Shown here in pieces: positions 50,564-60,494 of a stretch of 64,000 bases of DNA. The notes under the pieces are model-generated. The model ran no database searches and was not told the origin of the DNA. It saw only the letters and a list, made by a program, of their open reading frames with translations. The translations under genes and the position numbers were made by a program. Numbering within the stretch: the stretch's first letter is position 1; every line of letters starts with the position of its first letter. Source of the DNA: Flavobacterium hibernum (GTDB taxonomy: Bacteria; Bacteroidota; Bacteroidia; Flavobacteriales; Flavobacteriaceae); assembly GCF_000832125.1 (NCBI RefSeq), contig NZ_JPRK01000019.1, positions 1-64,000 of the forward strand, given 5' to 3'.

Positions 50564-52717
50564 TTAATTAAAATTTAAGTTATAAGTAAGTTTAAGAAAG
50601 TAAGAGCGTCCATATCCAAGCATCAAGGCTTGTGGACCAGCGGCATGAGTTCCTCCACCAGAAGCTCCACTACCTTGAGTAATCTGCACATTCGTAATAT
50701 TGAATAAATTACGAGCTCCAAGTGTTACTTCAAATTGATTGTTAAAGAATGATTTTCGAACAGATGCATCCATCCAGCTGTATGGATTAATTTTGTTTAG
50801 ATAAAACTCTGCCTCGCCTTTTTCATTGGTTCCTGTTGCATATTGCTGCTGTTGCCCATTGTATTTGTAATAAAGGGCAAACAGAGTATTCCATTTTGGA
50901 ACATTGTATGAGATACTAGAGTTTAACTGTAAAGAATACAAGAATTTATCATCTGAAGTAATACCCAACTCGGCTAAATCAAGTTTTTGAGAAATTCCAA
51001 CTAGAGCGGCTCCAACTTTTACATTCCAGTTTTTATAGGCATATTGCTCTGTGGTCGAAATATTCCACATTTTATATTTATTGATATTGATGTACTTATA
51101 TTTTGAAGGTGTAATTTGTGTCAATACCAAATCAATTCTGTCATCAACATCTAAAAAAGTTACTGCTAAATTATTAGCAATCTGTCCTCCCGATTTTAAA
51201 TCGCAAGTTCTTTTAAAACTTACTTCGTATGATGTACTATTTTCCGGAACTAAATTAGGATTCCCTTGTACGTTGTGATTAGAGTCAACAAAATAAGTAT
51301 AAAGTTCATCAAAATTTGGAGTACGATATGATTTACCTAATGAGGCTCTTGCTTCTAATCCTTTTTTGAAAAGATATCTTAAACCTAACGAACTAGCGTA
51401 TTGATCTTTAAAAGTATTTTGAATGGAGTAACGAAGTCCCGGACGAATTGAAAGTTTATCTGACAAGCTAATTTCTGCAACTGTAAAGATGTCATAATTT
51501 TCTAATCGCTTTCTAACATCTACAGACTGTAATCCATTATCTAAAAAAGTTCCCGCTGCACCGCTATAAAAACCATTTTCATTTGTGATTTCATACCCTA
51601 ATTGAAAATCTACTTTTTTATTGTTGAAAAAATTACTTAATGTACCTGTAGAATAAAATACTTCTTTAGATTGATATGTAAATCTGTTATTGTTAGATTC
51701 TTTCTTTGTTTCCAATTGATAATCAAACAATTCAGCATCACGTTCCTGTTTTTGGTGTGATACAGAAACATTATAATTTAATTTGGAAAAAAGTTTTCCA
51801 TTGGCATTCAAATGGTGATAAAAACGATTTGTCAAATAACGTTTATCTCTTGCAAAAAAAGTTTCAGGAAAAGGATAATTGTCTTGAGGAACTAACACTG
51901 GACTATAGAAATCAACATTTTCTCCGTAGTAATCAAATTTGTAAAAAATCTTGAAATTATCTTTCTGATAGCCAAGCATTGCGTTTCCAACCCATTGTTC
52001 TTTTGGCAGCCATGAATATCCTCGTAAATTATCATTAACTATATAATCTTTTCCTTGTTTATCATCATAAAAACCTTTAAAATCATTATGATTTCCACCA
52101 ATATTAACGTACCAGTTATCATTAAATTTATGTCCTACTTTAAGGGACTGAATATGTCTTCCTTTATCGCTAAGTGAATATTCATTACCAACAGTTTCCT
52201 CCTGAATAGTTGCGCTGATATCCCATTTATTAGCCCCTCCTTTCTTTGTAATAATATTTAAGATTCCGGTCACGGCATTTGCTCCATGAGTAACTCCCAT
52301 TGAACCTTCGATAATCTCGATGCGTTCTACATCGTCAAGATTTACCTGTGTTAAATCAACATTAGTTCCCATACCTGTATCACTTACTAAAGGTATATTA
52401 TCAACTAAAATTTTAAAATACTGTGAATCTAATCCGAACATTGAAACCGTCGAACGTCCATCGCTTCCGCTATTCTGAACTGTAATATTTAAGTATTGAT
52501 TTAAAACGTCTGATAGATTATTTGCTGCTAATTGCTTGATATCTTGTTTAGAAATTACGCGAACATTAAAAACAGATTTCTTAATAGACTGTGGTTCAAT
52601 TTGTCCTGTAACAACTACTTCAGAAAGTTTTTCTCGCGATACAATGGTATCTTTTTGCTGAGCAAGAGAAATTTGACAAAAAACAAAAGCTGCAAAAAGG
52701 GTAAAATTTATTTTCAT
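50564..52717 (-). CDS. TonB-dependent outer-membrane receptor, probably for haem
   Basis: A 717-residue TonB-dependent receptor. The signal peptide is MKINFTLFAAFVFCQISLAQ. The plug domain begins KLSEVVVTGQI and contains the IEIIEGSMGVTHGANAVTGI block. The beta-barrel ends in an aromatic YFLKLTYNLNFN. It has no N-terminal carboxypeptidase-regulatory domain, unlike the SusC-like proteins later in the window. The HmuY-like gene downstream and the DUF6607 gene upstream point to haem as substrate. A candidate promoter and Fur-like operator lie directly upstream. Confidence 0.9.
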   Translation of the reverse strand: MKINFTLFAAFVFCQISLAQQKDTIVSREKLSEVVVTGQIEPQSIKKSVFNVRVISKQDIKQLAANNLSDVLNQYLNITVQNSGSDGRSTVSMFGLDSQYFKILVDNIPLVSDTGMGTNVDLTQVNLDDVERIEIIEGSMGVTHGANAVTGILNIITKKGGANKWDISATIQEETVGNEYSLSDKGRHIQSLKVGHKFNDNWYVNIGGNHNDFKGFYDDKQGKDYIVNDNLRGYSWLPKEQWVGNAMLGYQKDNFKIFYKFDYYGENVDFYSPVLVPQDNYPFPETFFARDKRYLTNRFYHHLNANGKLFSKLNYNVSVSHQKQERDAELFDYQLETKKESNNNRFTYQSKEVFYSTGTLSNFFNNKKVDFQLGYEITNENGFYSGAAGTFLDNGLQSVDVRKRLENYDIFTVAEISLSDKLSIRPGLRYSIQNTFKDQYASSLGLRYLFKKGLEARASLGKSYRTPNFDELYTYFVDSNHNVQGNPNLVPENSTSYEVSFKRTCDLKSGGQIANNLAVTFLDVDDRIDLVLTQITPSKYKYININKYKMWNISTTEQYAYKNWNVKVGAALVGISQKLDLAELGITSDDKFLYSLQLNSSISYNVPKWNTLFALYYKYNGQQQQYATGTNEKGEAEFYLNKINPYSWMDASVRKSFFNNQFEVTLGARNLFNITNVQITQGSGASGGGTHAAGPQALMLGYGRSYFLKLTYNLNFN

Positions 52718-52744
52718 TATTTTTATTCAGTCTTAATAATGATG

Positions 52745-52752
52745 CAAATATA
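52745..52752 (-). promoter_or_regulatory. -7 box of the receptor/HmuY operon
   Basis: Minus-strand TATATTTG, an exact TAnnTTTG match, 28 bases before the receptor ATG. It faces the divergent box at 52785-52792. Confidence 0.6.
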
Positions 52753-52760
52753 TAACTATT

Positions 52761-52779
52761 TTTATTTGTTCTAAATAAA
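52761..52779. promoter_or_regulatory. candidate iron-responsive operator between divergent haem genes
   Basis: The palindrome TTTATTT-GTTCT-AAATAAA lies midway between the two divergent -7 boxes. On the minus strand the half TTATTTAGAAC resembles AT-rich Fur-type half-sites. A repressor bound here would block both promoters. The Fur assignment is inference from context. The palindrome itself is seen. Confidence 0.45.
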
Positions 52780-52792
52780 ATCTCTATATTTG
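52765..52792 (+). promoter_or_regulatory. promoter of the DUF6607 gene
   Basis: TTTG at 52765-52768, a 16-base spacer and TATATTTG at 52785-52792, 27 bases before the ATG at 52820. The -33 element overlaps the palindromic operator candidate. Confidence 0.68.
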
Positions 52793-52819
52793 CAAAAAAT
52801 TAAAACAAAACAAAAAATT

Positions 52820-53722
52820 ATGATTTCAAAAAGCCTTTATTTATCGGCCTTTATGGCTTTGACTTGTGGTCTTGGTTTTAGTCAGGACAAGAAACAACAA
52901 GACATTAAATCAATTAAATCGATGTGTGGTTGTTACGAAGTGAAGTTTAATTTTACAGAAACTTTTAAATATCCTAAAGATTCTTTGACTTATAAATCTT
53001 CACCAACTAAACATGAATCAGCTTTAGAATGGGTAGAACTTTTAGAAGATACTCCAAACAAAATTGTAATGCAGCACTTATTAATCGTAAGTGACGATAT
53101 GATTATTAAACACTGGAGACAAGACTGGTTATACGAAAACACTGATTTATATTCATATGATAAAGGAACTTCTTGGAAATATAAAAAATTAGATAAAAAA
53201 GCTGTTAAAGGTCAATGGACTCAAAAAGTATATCAGGTAGATGATAGCCCAAGATACGAAGGTTCATCAACTTGGGTACATGTAGATGGTAAGGATTACT
53301 GGGCAAATATTGCCGATGCACCTTTACCAAGAAGAGAGCAAACTATACGTAATGACTATAATGTTTTAAAAAGAAGAAACATTCACGAAATTACTGCTAC
53401 AGGATGGAATCATGAACAAGATAACGAAAAACTGATCAGAGATGACAGTGGAAAAGATGTTTTGTTAGCACAAGAAAAAGGAATGGATGTTTATACTAAA
53501 GTACCAGACATTAAATGTATCGCTGGACAAAAATGGTGGGTAGCAAATAATGCGCTTTGGAAAAATGTTCGTGATAAATGGCAAACTCTTTTTGACAGAC
53601 ATAAAGATTTAAACCTTGAAGCTAAAGTTGACAGAAAAGCACTTTACTCTCTTTTGTTTGATCTAAAACCAACTGCTACTAAAGCAGAAAGTGATGCTAT
53701 TATTGACAAATTTGTAAAATAA
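52820..53722 (+). CDS. DUF6607 family protein, secreted
   Basis: About 300 residues starting at the ATG at 52820 (MISKSLYLSAF). The longer open frame from 52790 begins inside the promoter. A signal peptide ends near GFSQD. The body has SMCGCYEVKFNFTETF, HLLIVSDDMIIKHWRQDW, GQWTQKVYQVDDSPRYEGS, NIADAPLPRREQTIRNDYN and KCIAGQKWWVANNALW. The DUF6607 family is found beside haem and iron uptake genes in Flavobacteriia. Its biochemical role is unknown. Divergent pairing with the receptor/HmuY operon over a shared operator suggests co-regulation. Confidence 0.85.
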   Translation: MISKSLYLSAFMALTCGLGFSQDKKQQDIKSIKSMCGCYEVKFNFTETFKYPKDSLTYKSSPTKHESALEWVELLEDTPNKIVMQHLLIVSDDMIIKHWRQDWLYENTDLYSYDKGTSWKYKKLDKKAVKGQWTQKVYQVDDSPRYEGSSTWVHVDGKDYWANIADAPLPRREQTIRNDYNVLKRRNIHEITATGWNHEQDNEKLIRDDSGKDVLLAQEKGMDVYTKVPDIKCIAGQKWWVANNALWKNVRDKWQTLFDRHKDLNLEAKVDRKALYSLLFDLKPTATKAESDAIIDKFVK

Positions 53723-53742
53723 AATTGTTTGTGTTGGTTGTA

Positions 53743-53776
53743 AAAAAGCCGATAATCCTTAGATTATCGGCTTTTT
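53743..53776 (+). terminator. terminator after the DUF6607 gene
   Basis: AAAAAGCCGATAATC / GATTATCGGCTTTTT with a 4-base loop, 20 bases after the stop. Confidence 0.93.
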
Positions 53777-53789
53777 CTTTTAACAAAAA

Positions 53790-53815
53790 AACCGTCTGAA
53801 TTAAATCAAACGGTT
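53790..53815 (-). terminator. terminator of SusCD pair 1
   Basis: On the minus strand AACCGTTTGA / TCAGACGGTT, with one G-T pair, followed by a T-run. It is closely similar to the pair 2 terminator at 58769. Confidence 0.85.
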
Positions 53816-53867
53816 AAATATATAAATTCACATAGTTCAAAATGCCGTTAAGACATTTATAGCCATT

Positions 53868-55340
53868 TTACAATTCGTTTTGAATTATTAAAGGATTGGC
53901 ATTTATTTCGTCTACTGGAATTAACCATTGCCATCTCTTATCTCCAGCAGGAACAACAAAAACTCCTCCTACAATCGACGAATCATGATTTGCTCCTGTA
54001 CGATCTAAACTAGAGTTTGTTCTTTTTAGATCAAAAAATCTAAAGCCTTCTCCCCACAATTCTATCCTTCTTTGTAATAATATTTCATCAACTAGGGCTT
54101 GTCCAGTATTTGTAGACAGTACATATTTAGGATCCCTTGCTTTCTCTAATTCAAAAAGTATATCAGCAGCATCTGCTTGACCCAATCTTGCTTTTGCCTC
54201 TGCTTCTATTAGATACATTTCTGCAGCACGCATATATGGCACATCACATCTACTATCACCAGTACTTATTGATAAAAATTTCTGACTTGTGTAAGGGAAT
54301 TTAGAAAAATTACTCGCTAGCGATAAACCAGGATGTTTACCATCTACACTAAATATAGTTGATCTTACATCTGTTGAAGGGATTAAATTATACAACTTGC
54401 TATTAATTGCTTTTGGACATGAACGAATAACGGTCGAATTGTAGTTTCTGGACATATAAGCCCCAAAATTTCCAAAATATTCTGTTTGAACTTCATTAAT
54501 ATGACTACCCCACATCCACTCTCTATTATTATAGTCATTAAATCCTGCACCATATTCTGCAACAGACATTAAACTTATTCCTGTTCTAGCTTTTTTAGCA
54601 TAATCTGCCGCAACAGCCCAATTACCTTGTGTTAATGCTACTCGAGCTTTTAGACCTTGCGCAACATTTAAATTTAAATGAGATTTGTTTGGTCTAGGAT
54701 ATCCTATTAATAAATTATTAGCTTCATCTAAATCTTTATTAATTTGAGCATACACTTCTTCTACTGTAGAACGAGGAAACTTTTCATTTCCAACTGTTAA
54801 GATAATAGGAACTCCTAATTGAGTATTATCTTGACCATTTACATATCGTTTGCTGTATAACTGTACCAATTGAAAATGACAAAATGCTCGATACAAAAGA
54901 GCCTGACCTTTTACAATATTTTTATCAGCAGTTGAGCCAATTGCCACATCTGTTGCATTTATTATTGTATTGGCATTTCGTATTATTCTATAATAGGTTC
55001 TGTAAGGATATCTAATATCCACAGCATTTATATTTTGCAATGCGCTCCAATTATAGACTGCTAAAAACCAACCATTTGTTACTGGAAAAACGATATCATC
55101 ACCGGCAATGTCTGTTTGTTGCATTAAACCACCTAAACCTGATTGGCTCTGATCTTCATATCTTATATATAATGATCTATGAATACCATTTAATGTTGTC
55201 ATTAAATTTTCTGTTGTCTTTGTCGCTGCATCATAATCTACAAATTCCGTTGGCTTTTTATCCAAGAATTCTTCTGAGCATGATGACAAAACAACCATCG
55301 AAACTGCACAAAAAAGCAGTTTTATATAATTTGATTTCAT
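53868..55340 (-). CDS. RagB/SusD-like nutrient-binding lipoprotein (pair 1)
   Basis: A 490-residue SusD-like protein with lipobox LSSC (Cys21). The early SEEFLDKKPTEFVDYDA motif is typical of the family. TPR-like helices with GQALLYRAFCHFQLVQLYSK follow, then the RRIELWGEGFRFFDLKR block and a final WLIPVDEINANPLIIQN. It caps the adjacent SusC-like transporter on the outer surface and captures the ligand, usually an oligosaccharide or peptide. It starts 11 bases after the SusC gene stop. No glycoside hydrolase lies in the window, so the substrate is unknown. Confidence 0.93.
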   Translation of the reverse strand: MKSNYIKLLFCAVSMVVLSSCSEEFLDKKPTEFVDYDAATKTTENLMTTLNGIHRSLYIRYEDQSQSGLGGLMQQTDIAGDDIVFPVTNGWFLAVYNWSALQNINAVDIRYPYRTYYRIIRNANTIINATDVAIGSTADKNIVKGQALLYRAFCHFQLVQLYSKRYVNGQDNTQLGVPIILTVGNEKFPRSTVEEVYAQINKDLDEANNLLIGYPRPNKSHLNLNVAQGLKARVALTQGNWAVAADYAKKARTGISLMSVAEYGAGFNDYNNREWMWGSHINEVQTEYFGNFGAYMSRNYNSTVIRSCPKAINSKLYNLIPSTDVRSTIFSVDGKHPGLSLASNFSKFPYTSQKFLSISTGDSRCDVPYMRAAEMYLIEAEAKARLGQADAADILFELEKARDPKYVLSTNTGQALVDEILLQRRIELWGEGFRFFDLKRTNSSLDRTGANHDSSIVGGVFVVPAGDKRWQWLIPVDEINANPLIIQNEL

Positions 55341-55351
55341 ATTATCTAAAA

Positions 55352-58300
55352 TTAAAAATTTAAGTTAAGTTCTAATGAGAATACTCTTGAAGGAATGTAC
55401 CTGTTTTGAGTTGTACCATTAAAAGTTTGCGTTGGATCCATACCTTGACGTTTTGTAAACAACAATAAGTTTTCTCCATTAATGTAAATACTTGCATTAT
55501 CAATAGATAATTTTGAAATCAGATCTGAAGGAAGCTTATAAGACAAATTAATTTGTCTCAACGCTAAATAATCTGATCCTTTTAACCATCTGTCTGAAGC
55601 AGCAGAAGACTGCGTATTTCTATTAATATCTAAACGTGGAACATCAGTAATATCCCCAGGTTTTTGCCATCTTCTAAATATATCAGTGCTAAATGCTGAA
55701 CCATAATTATTTCCTGTTTGCATTAATTCTCGATAATTATTATCGTACATTTTACCTCCTATTTGGTACGAGAACATTGCTTCGAGCTGAATGCCTTTGT
55801 ATTTAAGAGTTGTACCGAAACTACCAAACAAATCAGGAATTGCAGAACCTGCATAATGGTACAAAGCTTTATTTTGATCTGTCGTTACATTTACACCATT
55901 TACAACTCTTGCGGTTGGATCACTTGCCGTCATTAAATTTGGGTCGGCCACATATAGAGCATAACCATCTGCTGAATCAACCCCATACCAACTTCTTAAC
56001 CAGTAATCATAAATTGATCTGCCTACCATAAGTTTTTTTGTAACATCGATAATTTCACTTTGTGGCAAACTTGTAATTTCATTATGAATCGTTGAAGCGT
56101 TAATATTTAATCCCCATGAAAAGTTTTGAGTTTTAAGAACTATACCATCTAATGAAACCTCAAAACCTCTGTTTACCATAGAACCAATATTTTCAACTCT
56201 ATCATCTAATCCAGATGACAATGGATTTGGTACCGAAAAAATAAGTCCATCAGTACTTCTATTATAATACTCCACACTACCTCTTAGTCTGTTTTTAAAC
56301 AACCCAAATTCAACTGCAATATCTCTTTGTGTATTAACCTCCCATTGCAAATTAGGGGCTGCTGCAGCATAAGTAATTATACCACCCTCATTCCCGTTAT
56401 TATAGCCCAAACTATACGTTGCCTGGTTTATGTAGTAATTTAATCCTCCAATCTTTGTACCTGCGTCGTTTGTGTTATTGGTAATGTGAGAATCATTACC
56501 TACACCCCCAATAGATGCTCTTAATTTCAAGTCATTTACCCATGAACTTTCACTCAAGAAGTTTTCTTTAGTAAGTACCCAAGCTCCACTTAAAGACCAG
56601 AAATTCCCCCAACGATAGTCTTTATGAAATTTTGAAGATCCGTCTCTACGAAATGATGCGGAAAAAATATATTTATCCATATAGTCATATCCTACTCTCG
56701 AAAAATAAGATTCAGTAGCATAATTTCTTGTATACGATGTTAAATTTGTTGTAGTAATATAATCGACAAATTCTACAATATCAGGGACAACTTGCCCTAT
56801 TTTTGTTCCTGTAGTAAATGCTGACGCATAATCAAAACTTTCGTGACCTAACAACGCTGTAATCGAATGATTTCCTAATTTTTTATTATAGTTCAACAAC
56901 TGATTAAAAGTTGTTCCTGTTAAAACGCGATCCTCCTTAGACATCAAGCCTGTTGGAGCGCCATCCCCTATTAAAGTATTGTAGATGATGTTTCTATTAG
57001 AATACGTTTTATCAATAGAAATATTGGTGGTAAATTTGAAATCTCTTAAAAAAGCGATCTCAAAATATGTTCTTCCTGAAAGTGCTGTTGCTTTAACATT
57101 ATCAGTATTATTTAATGTTTCATAAACTACGTTTCTACCGTTTGCCGCTCCAGATCCACGTGCAGTCGAATATACTTTGTTACCATTTACATCATACACA
57201 TAATCTCCATTTGCAGTATGATCATGAACTGGATATATTGGTCCCATATATCTCATTGCGCGAAATGGGTTACTAAAAGAATTTGTATTCTCTACGCCGT
57301 CAACTCCTAAATTAGAATTAGTAAAGGTTGCTGAAAGATTAACACCTGTTTTAAACCAATCATTTAAACTTGTATTTAAATTTAGTCGACCAGTTGTTCT
57401 TTCAAAATCGGATTTTCTTAGATATCCATCTTCATTTAAATATCCTAATGAAGCAAAATAATTTGATTTTTCAGATTTACCCTGATAAGCAAAATCAACA
57501 TTTTGACGAACTCCGGCTCTTTCTAATTGTTTTTCCCAATTCAAATCTTCAGGATACAATAGTTGTGCATCAGGATTTAGTTTTCCGTCAGTCCCAACAA
57601 TACTTGCATTTGGCACATTAAAAGGGTTTGTTACCAATACAACAGGAACTCGACCAGATGCATAAGTGTTAGCAGCATCTATTTGTGCTTGTGTTCCCAT
57701 CGGACGGCTATTTCTAATTGCTTCCCACTCCAGAGGATAATAATCGTAAGCATTTACTCTATCATAATCTTTAATTGCGCGAGAAGTCATACTTGTACTC
57801 ATGTTTAAAGAAAACTTATCTTTAGACGATTTACCAGTTTTTGTTGTAATAATAATAACTCCGTTTGCAGCTTTCGAGCCATATAATGAAGTCGATGCAG
57901 CATCTTTTAAAACACTTAAACTTTCAATATCATTTGAGTTTATATTACTGATATCTCCCGCAAACGGAACTCCATCAACAATATACAACGGATTATTTGA
58001 CCCATTAACAGAACTAAACCCGCGTATTCTCACTTCTGGTGCGGCACCAGGCTGTCCTCCTGAACTTTGAATTTGCACTCCAGATGTATTTCCCTCAATA
58101 ACCGAAAGTGCATTAGTTAATGGTCTGCTTGAAAGTTGCTCTGATTTTATTTGAGTTGCAGATCCGGTGTAAGTAGATTTTTTTGTTTTACCATACGCAA
58201 CTACTACAACTTCATCTAAATCTTTTCCATCTTCCTTCATAGTAGCATTAACAACAATTGAAGATCCAACTGTTATAGCCATATCTTTCATTCCCATGTA

Positions 58301-58519
58301 GGTGAACACAAGAATATCTCCTGTTTTAGCCTGAATAGTATATTTTCCATCAAGATCTGATTGGACACCACTCTTCGTGCCTTTGACTACGACATTTACA
58401 TTTGGAATTGGTCCTAAGGCATCAGAAACGACACCAGTAATTTTTCTGTCTTGTGCAAATGTTAATTGCATAGCCAGAATACAAAAAAGCGTAATTAAGC
58501 CTTTTAATTTTTGTTTCAT
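55352..58519 (-). CDS. SusC/RagA-like TonB-dependent transporter (pair 1)
   Basis: A 1055-residue SusC-like receptor. The signal peptide ends near LTFAQD. The carboxypeptidase-regulatory-like domain (about 25-105) reads ITGVVSDALGPIPNVNVVVKG and GKYTIQAKTGDILVFTYMGM. The DEVVVVAYGK TonB-box-like segment precedes the plug (IRGFSSVNGSNNPLYIVDGV, SIEVLKDAAS-type SLSVLKDAASTSLYG). The beta-barrel ends RVFSLELNLNF. It is closely similar to the pair 2 receptor, so the two loci arose by tandem duplication. Confidence 0.95.
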   Translation of the reverse strand: MKQKLKGLITLFCILAMQLTFAQDRKITGVVSDALGPIPNVNVVVKGTKSGVQSDLDGKYTIQAKTGDILVFTYMGMKDMAITVGSSIVVNATMKEDGKDLDEVVVVAYGKTKKSTYTGSATQIKSEQLSSRPLTNALSVIEGNTSGVQIQSSGGQPGAAPEVRIRGFSSVNGSNNPLYIVDGVPFAGDISNINSNDIESLSVLKDAASTSLYGSKAANGVIIITTKTGKSSKDKFSLNMSTSMTSRAIKDYDRVNAYDYYPLEWEAIRNSRPMGTQAQIDAANTYASGRVPVVLVTNPFNVPNASIVGTDGKLNPDAQLLYPEDLNWEKQLERAGVRQNVDFAYQGKSEKSNYFASLGYLNEDGYLRKSDFERTTGRLNLNTSLNDWFKTGVNLSATFTNSNLGVDGVENTNSFSNPFRAMRYMGPIYPVHDHTANGDYVYDVNGNKVYSTARGSGAANGRNVVYETLNNTDNVKATALSGRTYFEIAFLRDFKFTTNISIDKTYSNRNIIYNTLIGDGAPTGLMSKEDRVLTGTTFNQLLNYNKKLGNHSITALLGHESFDYASAFTTGTKIGQVVPDIVEFVDYITTTNLTSYTRNYATESYFSRVGYDYMDKYIFSASFRRDGSSKFHKDYRWGNFWSLSGAWVLTKENFLSESSWVNDLKLRASIGGVGNDSHITNNTNDAGTKIGGLNYYINQATYSLGYNNGNEGGIITYAAAAPNLQWEVNTQRDIAVEFGLFKNRLRGSVEYYNRSTDGLIFSVPNPLSSGLDDRVENIGSMVNRGFEVSLDGIVLKTQNFSWGLNINASTIHNEITSLPQSEIIDVTKKLMVGRSIYDYWLRSWYGVDSADGYALYVADPNLMTASDPTARVVNGVNVTTDQNKALYHYAGSAIPDLFGSFGTTLKYKGIQLEAMFSYQIGGKMYDNNYRELMQTGNNYGSAFSTDIFRRWQKPGDITDVPRLDINRNTQSSAASDRWLKGSDYLALRQINLSYKLPSDLISKLSIDNASIYINGENLLLFTKRQGMDPTQTFNGTTQNRYIPSRVFSLELNLNF

Positions 58520-59050
58520 TATTATATCTTTTTTAGTTATTGGGAACGAACTTAAAAATTTAAAATAATTTTAACAAGAATAATATACCATTTAACAATA
58601 TTAATTGTAATCTTTTTACATATAAAAAATTAATTACAAAAAGTATATATGTTAATATTTGGCTTTAAAAACAGAATCAATGCATAAAAAACAAAAAACA
58701 AAGTAAGAATTGTCTTAAATATTTGATTTTACAGAAAAACTACTTCCGATTTACTTTATGCAAAAAAAAACCGCCTAAAAATCAAATTAGACGGTTATTT
58801 AACCCTTATTTTTTACATATAGCTTACTAATTCAAACACGTAAAAAGAAAATATAAGGATAATATTTTTGAATAAAATCGTTTACATTTTATAATGTAAA
58901 AAGAAAAACCATTTTAATAAGTGAGAAATCAAAATTCCAAATATGAGCGAAAATTAATACAAATTAAAACGGTTTCCTATAAAAATTTCAAATTTAACGT
59001 AATAAAAATATTACAAATAAAAAACTTGCATTGTTACGCAATTAAGAAAA
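58520..59050. other. 531-base intergenic region between SusCD pairs 1 and 2
   Basis: Very AT-rich. It holds the pair 2 terminator (58769-58796) and the pair 1 leader. No convincing TAnnTTTG box was found for susC1, and no sigma/anti-sigma or AraC-type regulator gene is present. The short open frame at 58921-59151 overlaps the SusD gene antisense and is not supported. Confidence 0.5.
58769..58796 (-). terminator. terminator of SusCD pair 2
   Basis: On the minus strand AACCGTCTAA / TTAGGCGGTT with one G-T pair, then nine T. It has the same AACCGTCT base as the pair 1 terminator. Confidence 0.88.
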
Positions 59051-60484
59051 TCATCTATTATTATTTATATCTGCTGGAATCAACGGATTTGAATCAATTT
59101 CTGCTTGTGGAATTTTCAAGAAAAACCTTTTATCATCAGCAATTAAACTAGCTGTAGTTGTTATTCGCTGATTTCCTGTTCTAAGAATAGGCCTTCTTAA
59201 GCGTTTTGCATCAAACCATTCCACTCCGTTTTCTGCATATAATTCCTTTCTTCTTTCTACAAGTATTTCATCAATTAAAGCGGAGCCTGTTACGGTTGAT
59301 TTTACAGCATTTACATCTCTATTTTTTTGCAAAGTATACAGTAAATTATGCCCTCCGGCATCATCTCCAAGTCTAACTTTTGCTTCTGCTTCAATCAAAA
59401 TCATTTCGGGAGTTCTAATAATGGCATTATCTCCAGTAAAACTAAAAGAGAACTTACGGGTTGTCCAATATCTATAATCATCTACATTAACAATGGCAGC
59501 GCTTTTTCTCTGAAAATAGCCCCTCACATCTGTAGGAGAAAACAAACTGACAAAATCACGATTAATATATGTTGCAGCGTATGGACCTGCCACATGATCT
59601 ATCATTACGGCCGGTGCATTATAATAATAGTTCGTCTGATCTGCCCTTTGAGCACTTCCCCAAATCCATTCGATATTGGAGTAATCGTCAAAACCTGAAC
59701 GATAACCAGCGGCATTTAAAACCGATGATGGGTTTCCTCCATAGGCGGCATTCGCAGCAATTGCAGCATCAGACCATTTACCCATTACTTGATAAACCTG
59801 AGCTAAAATGCCATTCGCAACATCTTTATTAATATAAGATTTTCCTAAACGTTCATCTGTTAAACCATCTACTGCTTTTCTTAGATCAGAAACAATAAAT
59901 TCATACAGCTCTCCTACAGTTGACATTGATCCTCCTACGTTTGCGGGAGTGGTATAAATAGGTGGGGCAGGATAATTTATATCTACAGAATAGGAGGGAC
60001 AAAATTCCAGAACTAATTGATGGTAGAAAAAACCTCTTAAAGCATATCCATAACTAACAAGTTCGTTTTTATCTTGTAAAGATAATGTTGTACTTTCTTC
60101 TACTCCTAAAATTAAGGCGTTTGCCTGATTAATCATATAATAACAGTAGTTCCAAGTAAAAGTGGTTCTTCTGTAGGTAGGTTCTCTGTTTGCATTTGAA
60201 TAATCAAATCCAAACCAGTTATCAGTCTGAATCAAATCATTACCCTTGACACTTCTCGCAAAAAAAATGGAATTCAGACCAGCAGAGTCTGTACTTGTAA
60301 ATTGCCCTCTAAATCGTCTCATTATTCCTGAGATAAATGCTTCAACTCCTTCTCTGGAATTAAAAACAACATTTTCAGAAACTTCGCCTGTTGGTTGTGG
60401 TTCATCAAGGAAATCCTTGCTGCATCCTGTCATTATAAACAATGCCAATAAGGCAATGATACTTTTTGAAATTATATTTTTCAT
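59051..60484 (-). CDS. RagB/SusD-like nutrient-binding lipoprotein (pair 2)
   Basis: A 477-residue SusD-like lipoprotein (lipobox MTGC, Cys21). SKDFLDEPQPTGEVSENV and the SYGYALRGFFYHQLVLEF helix are family features, as are the RRKELYAENGVEWFDAKRLR block and the final FLKIPQAEIDSNPLIP. It starts 10 bases after the pair 2 SusC gene. It is only distantly similar to the pair 1 SusD, much less than the two SusC proteins are to each other, which suggests different ligands. Confidence 0.92.
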   Translation of the reverse strand: MKNIISKSIIALLALFIMTGCSKDFLDEPQPTGEVSENVVFNSREGVEAFISGIMRRFRGQFTSTDSAGLNSIFFARSVKGNDLIQTDNWFGFDYSNANREPTYRRTTFTWNYCYYMINQANALILGVEESTTLSLQDKNELVSYGYALRGFFYHQLVLEFCPSYSVDINYPAPPIYTTPANVGGSMSTVGELYEFIVSDLRKAVDGLTDERLGKSYINKDVANGILAQVYQVMGKWSDAAIAANAAYGGNPSSVLNAAGYRSGFDDYSNIEWIWGSAQRADQTNYYYNAPAVMIDHVAGPYAATYINRDFVSLFSPTDVRGYFQRKSAAIVNVDDYRYWTTRKFSFSFTGDNAIIRTPEMILIEAEAKVRLGDDAGGHNLLYTLQKNRDVNAVKSTVTGSALIDEILVERRKELYAENGVEWFDAKRLRRPILRTGNQRITTTASLIADDKRFFLKIPQAEIDSNPLIPADINNNR

Positions 60485-60494
60485 ATATTTTATT

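Noticed and set aside
57150..57175. CACGTG hexamers (also near 43211 and 48265) as possible parS sites
   Set aside because: They lack the flanking palindrome GTTTCACGTGAAAC or GTTCCACGTGGAAC and lie inside coding sequence of unrelated genes.
58921..59151. Open frame of 76 codons at the end of the SusD2 gene, plus strand
   Set aside because: It overlaps the SusD coding region antisense, has strongly AT-driven composition and shows no domain.
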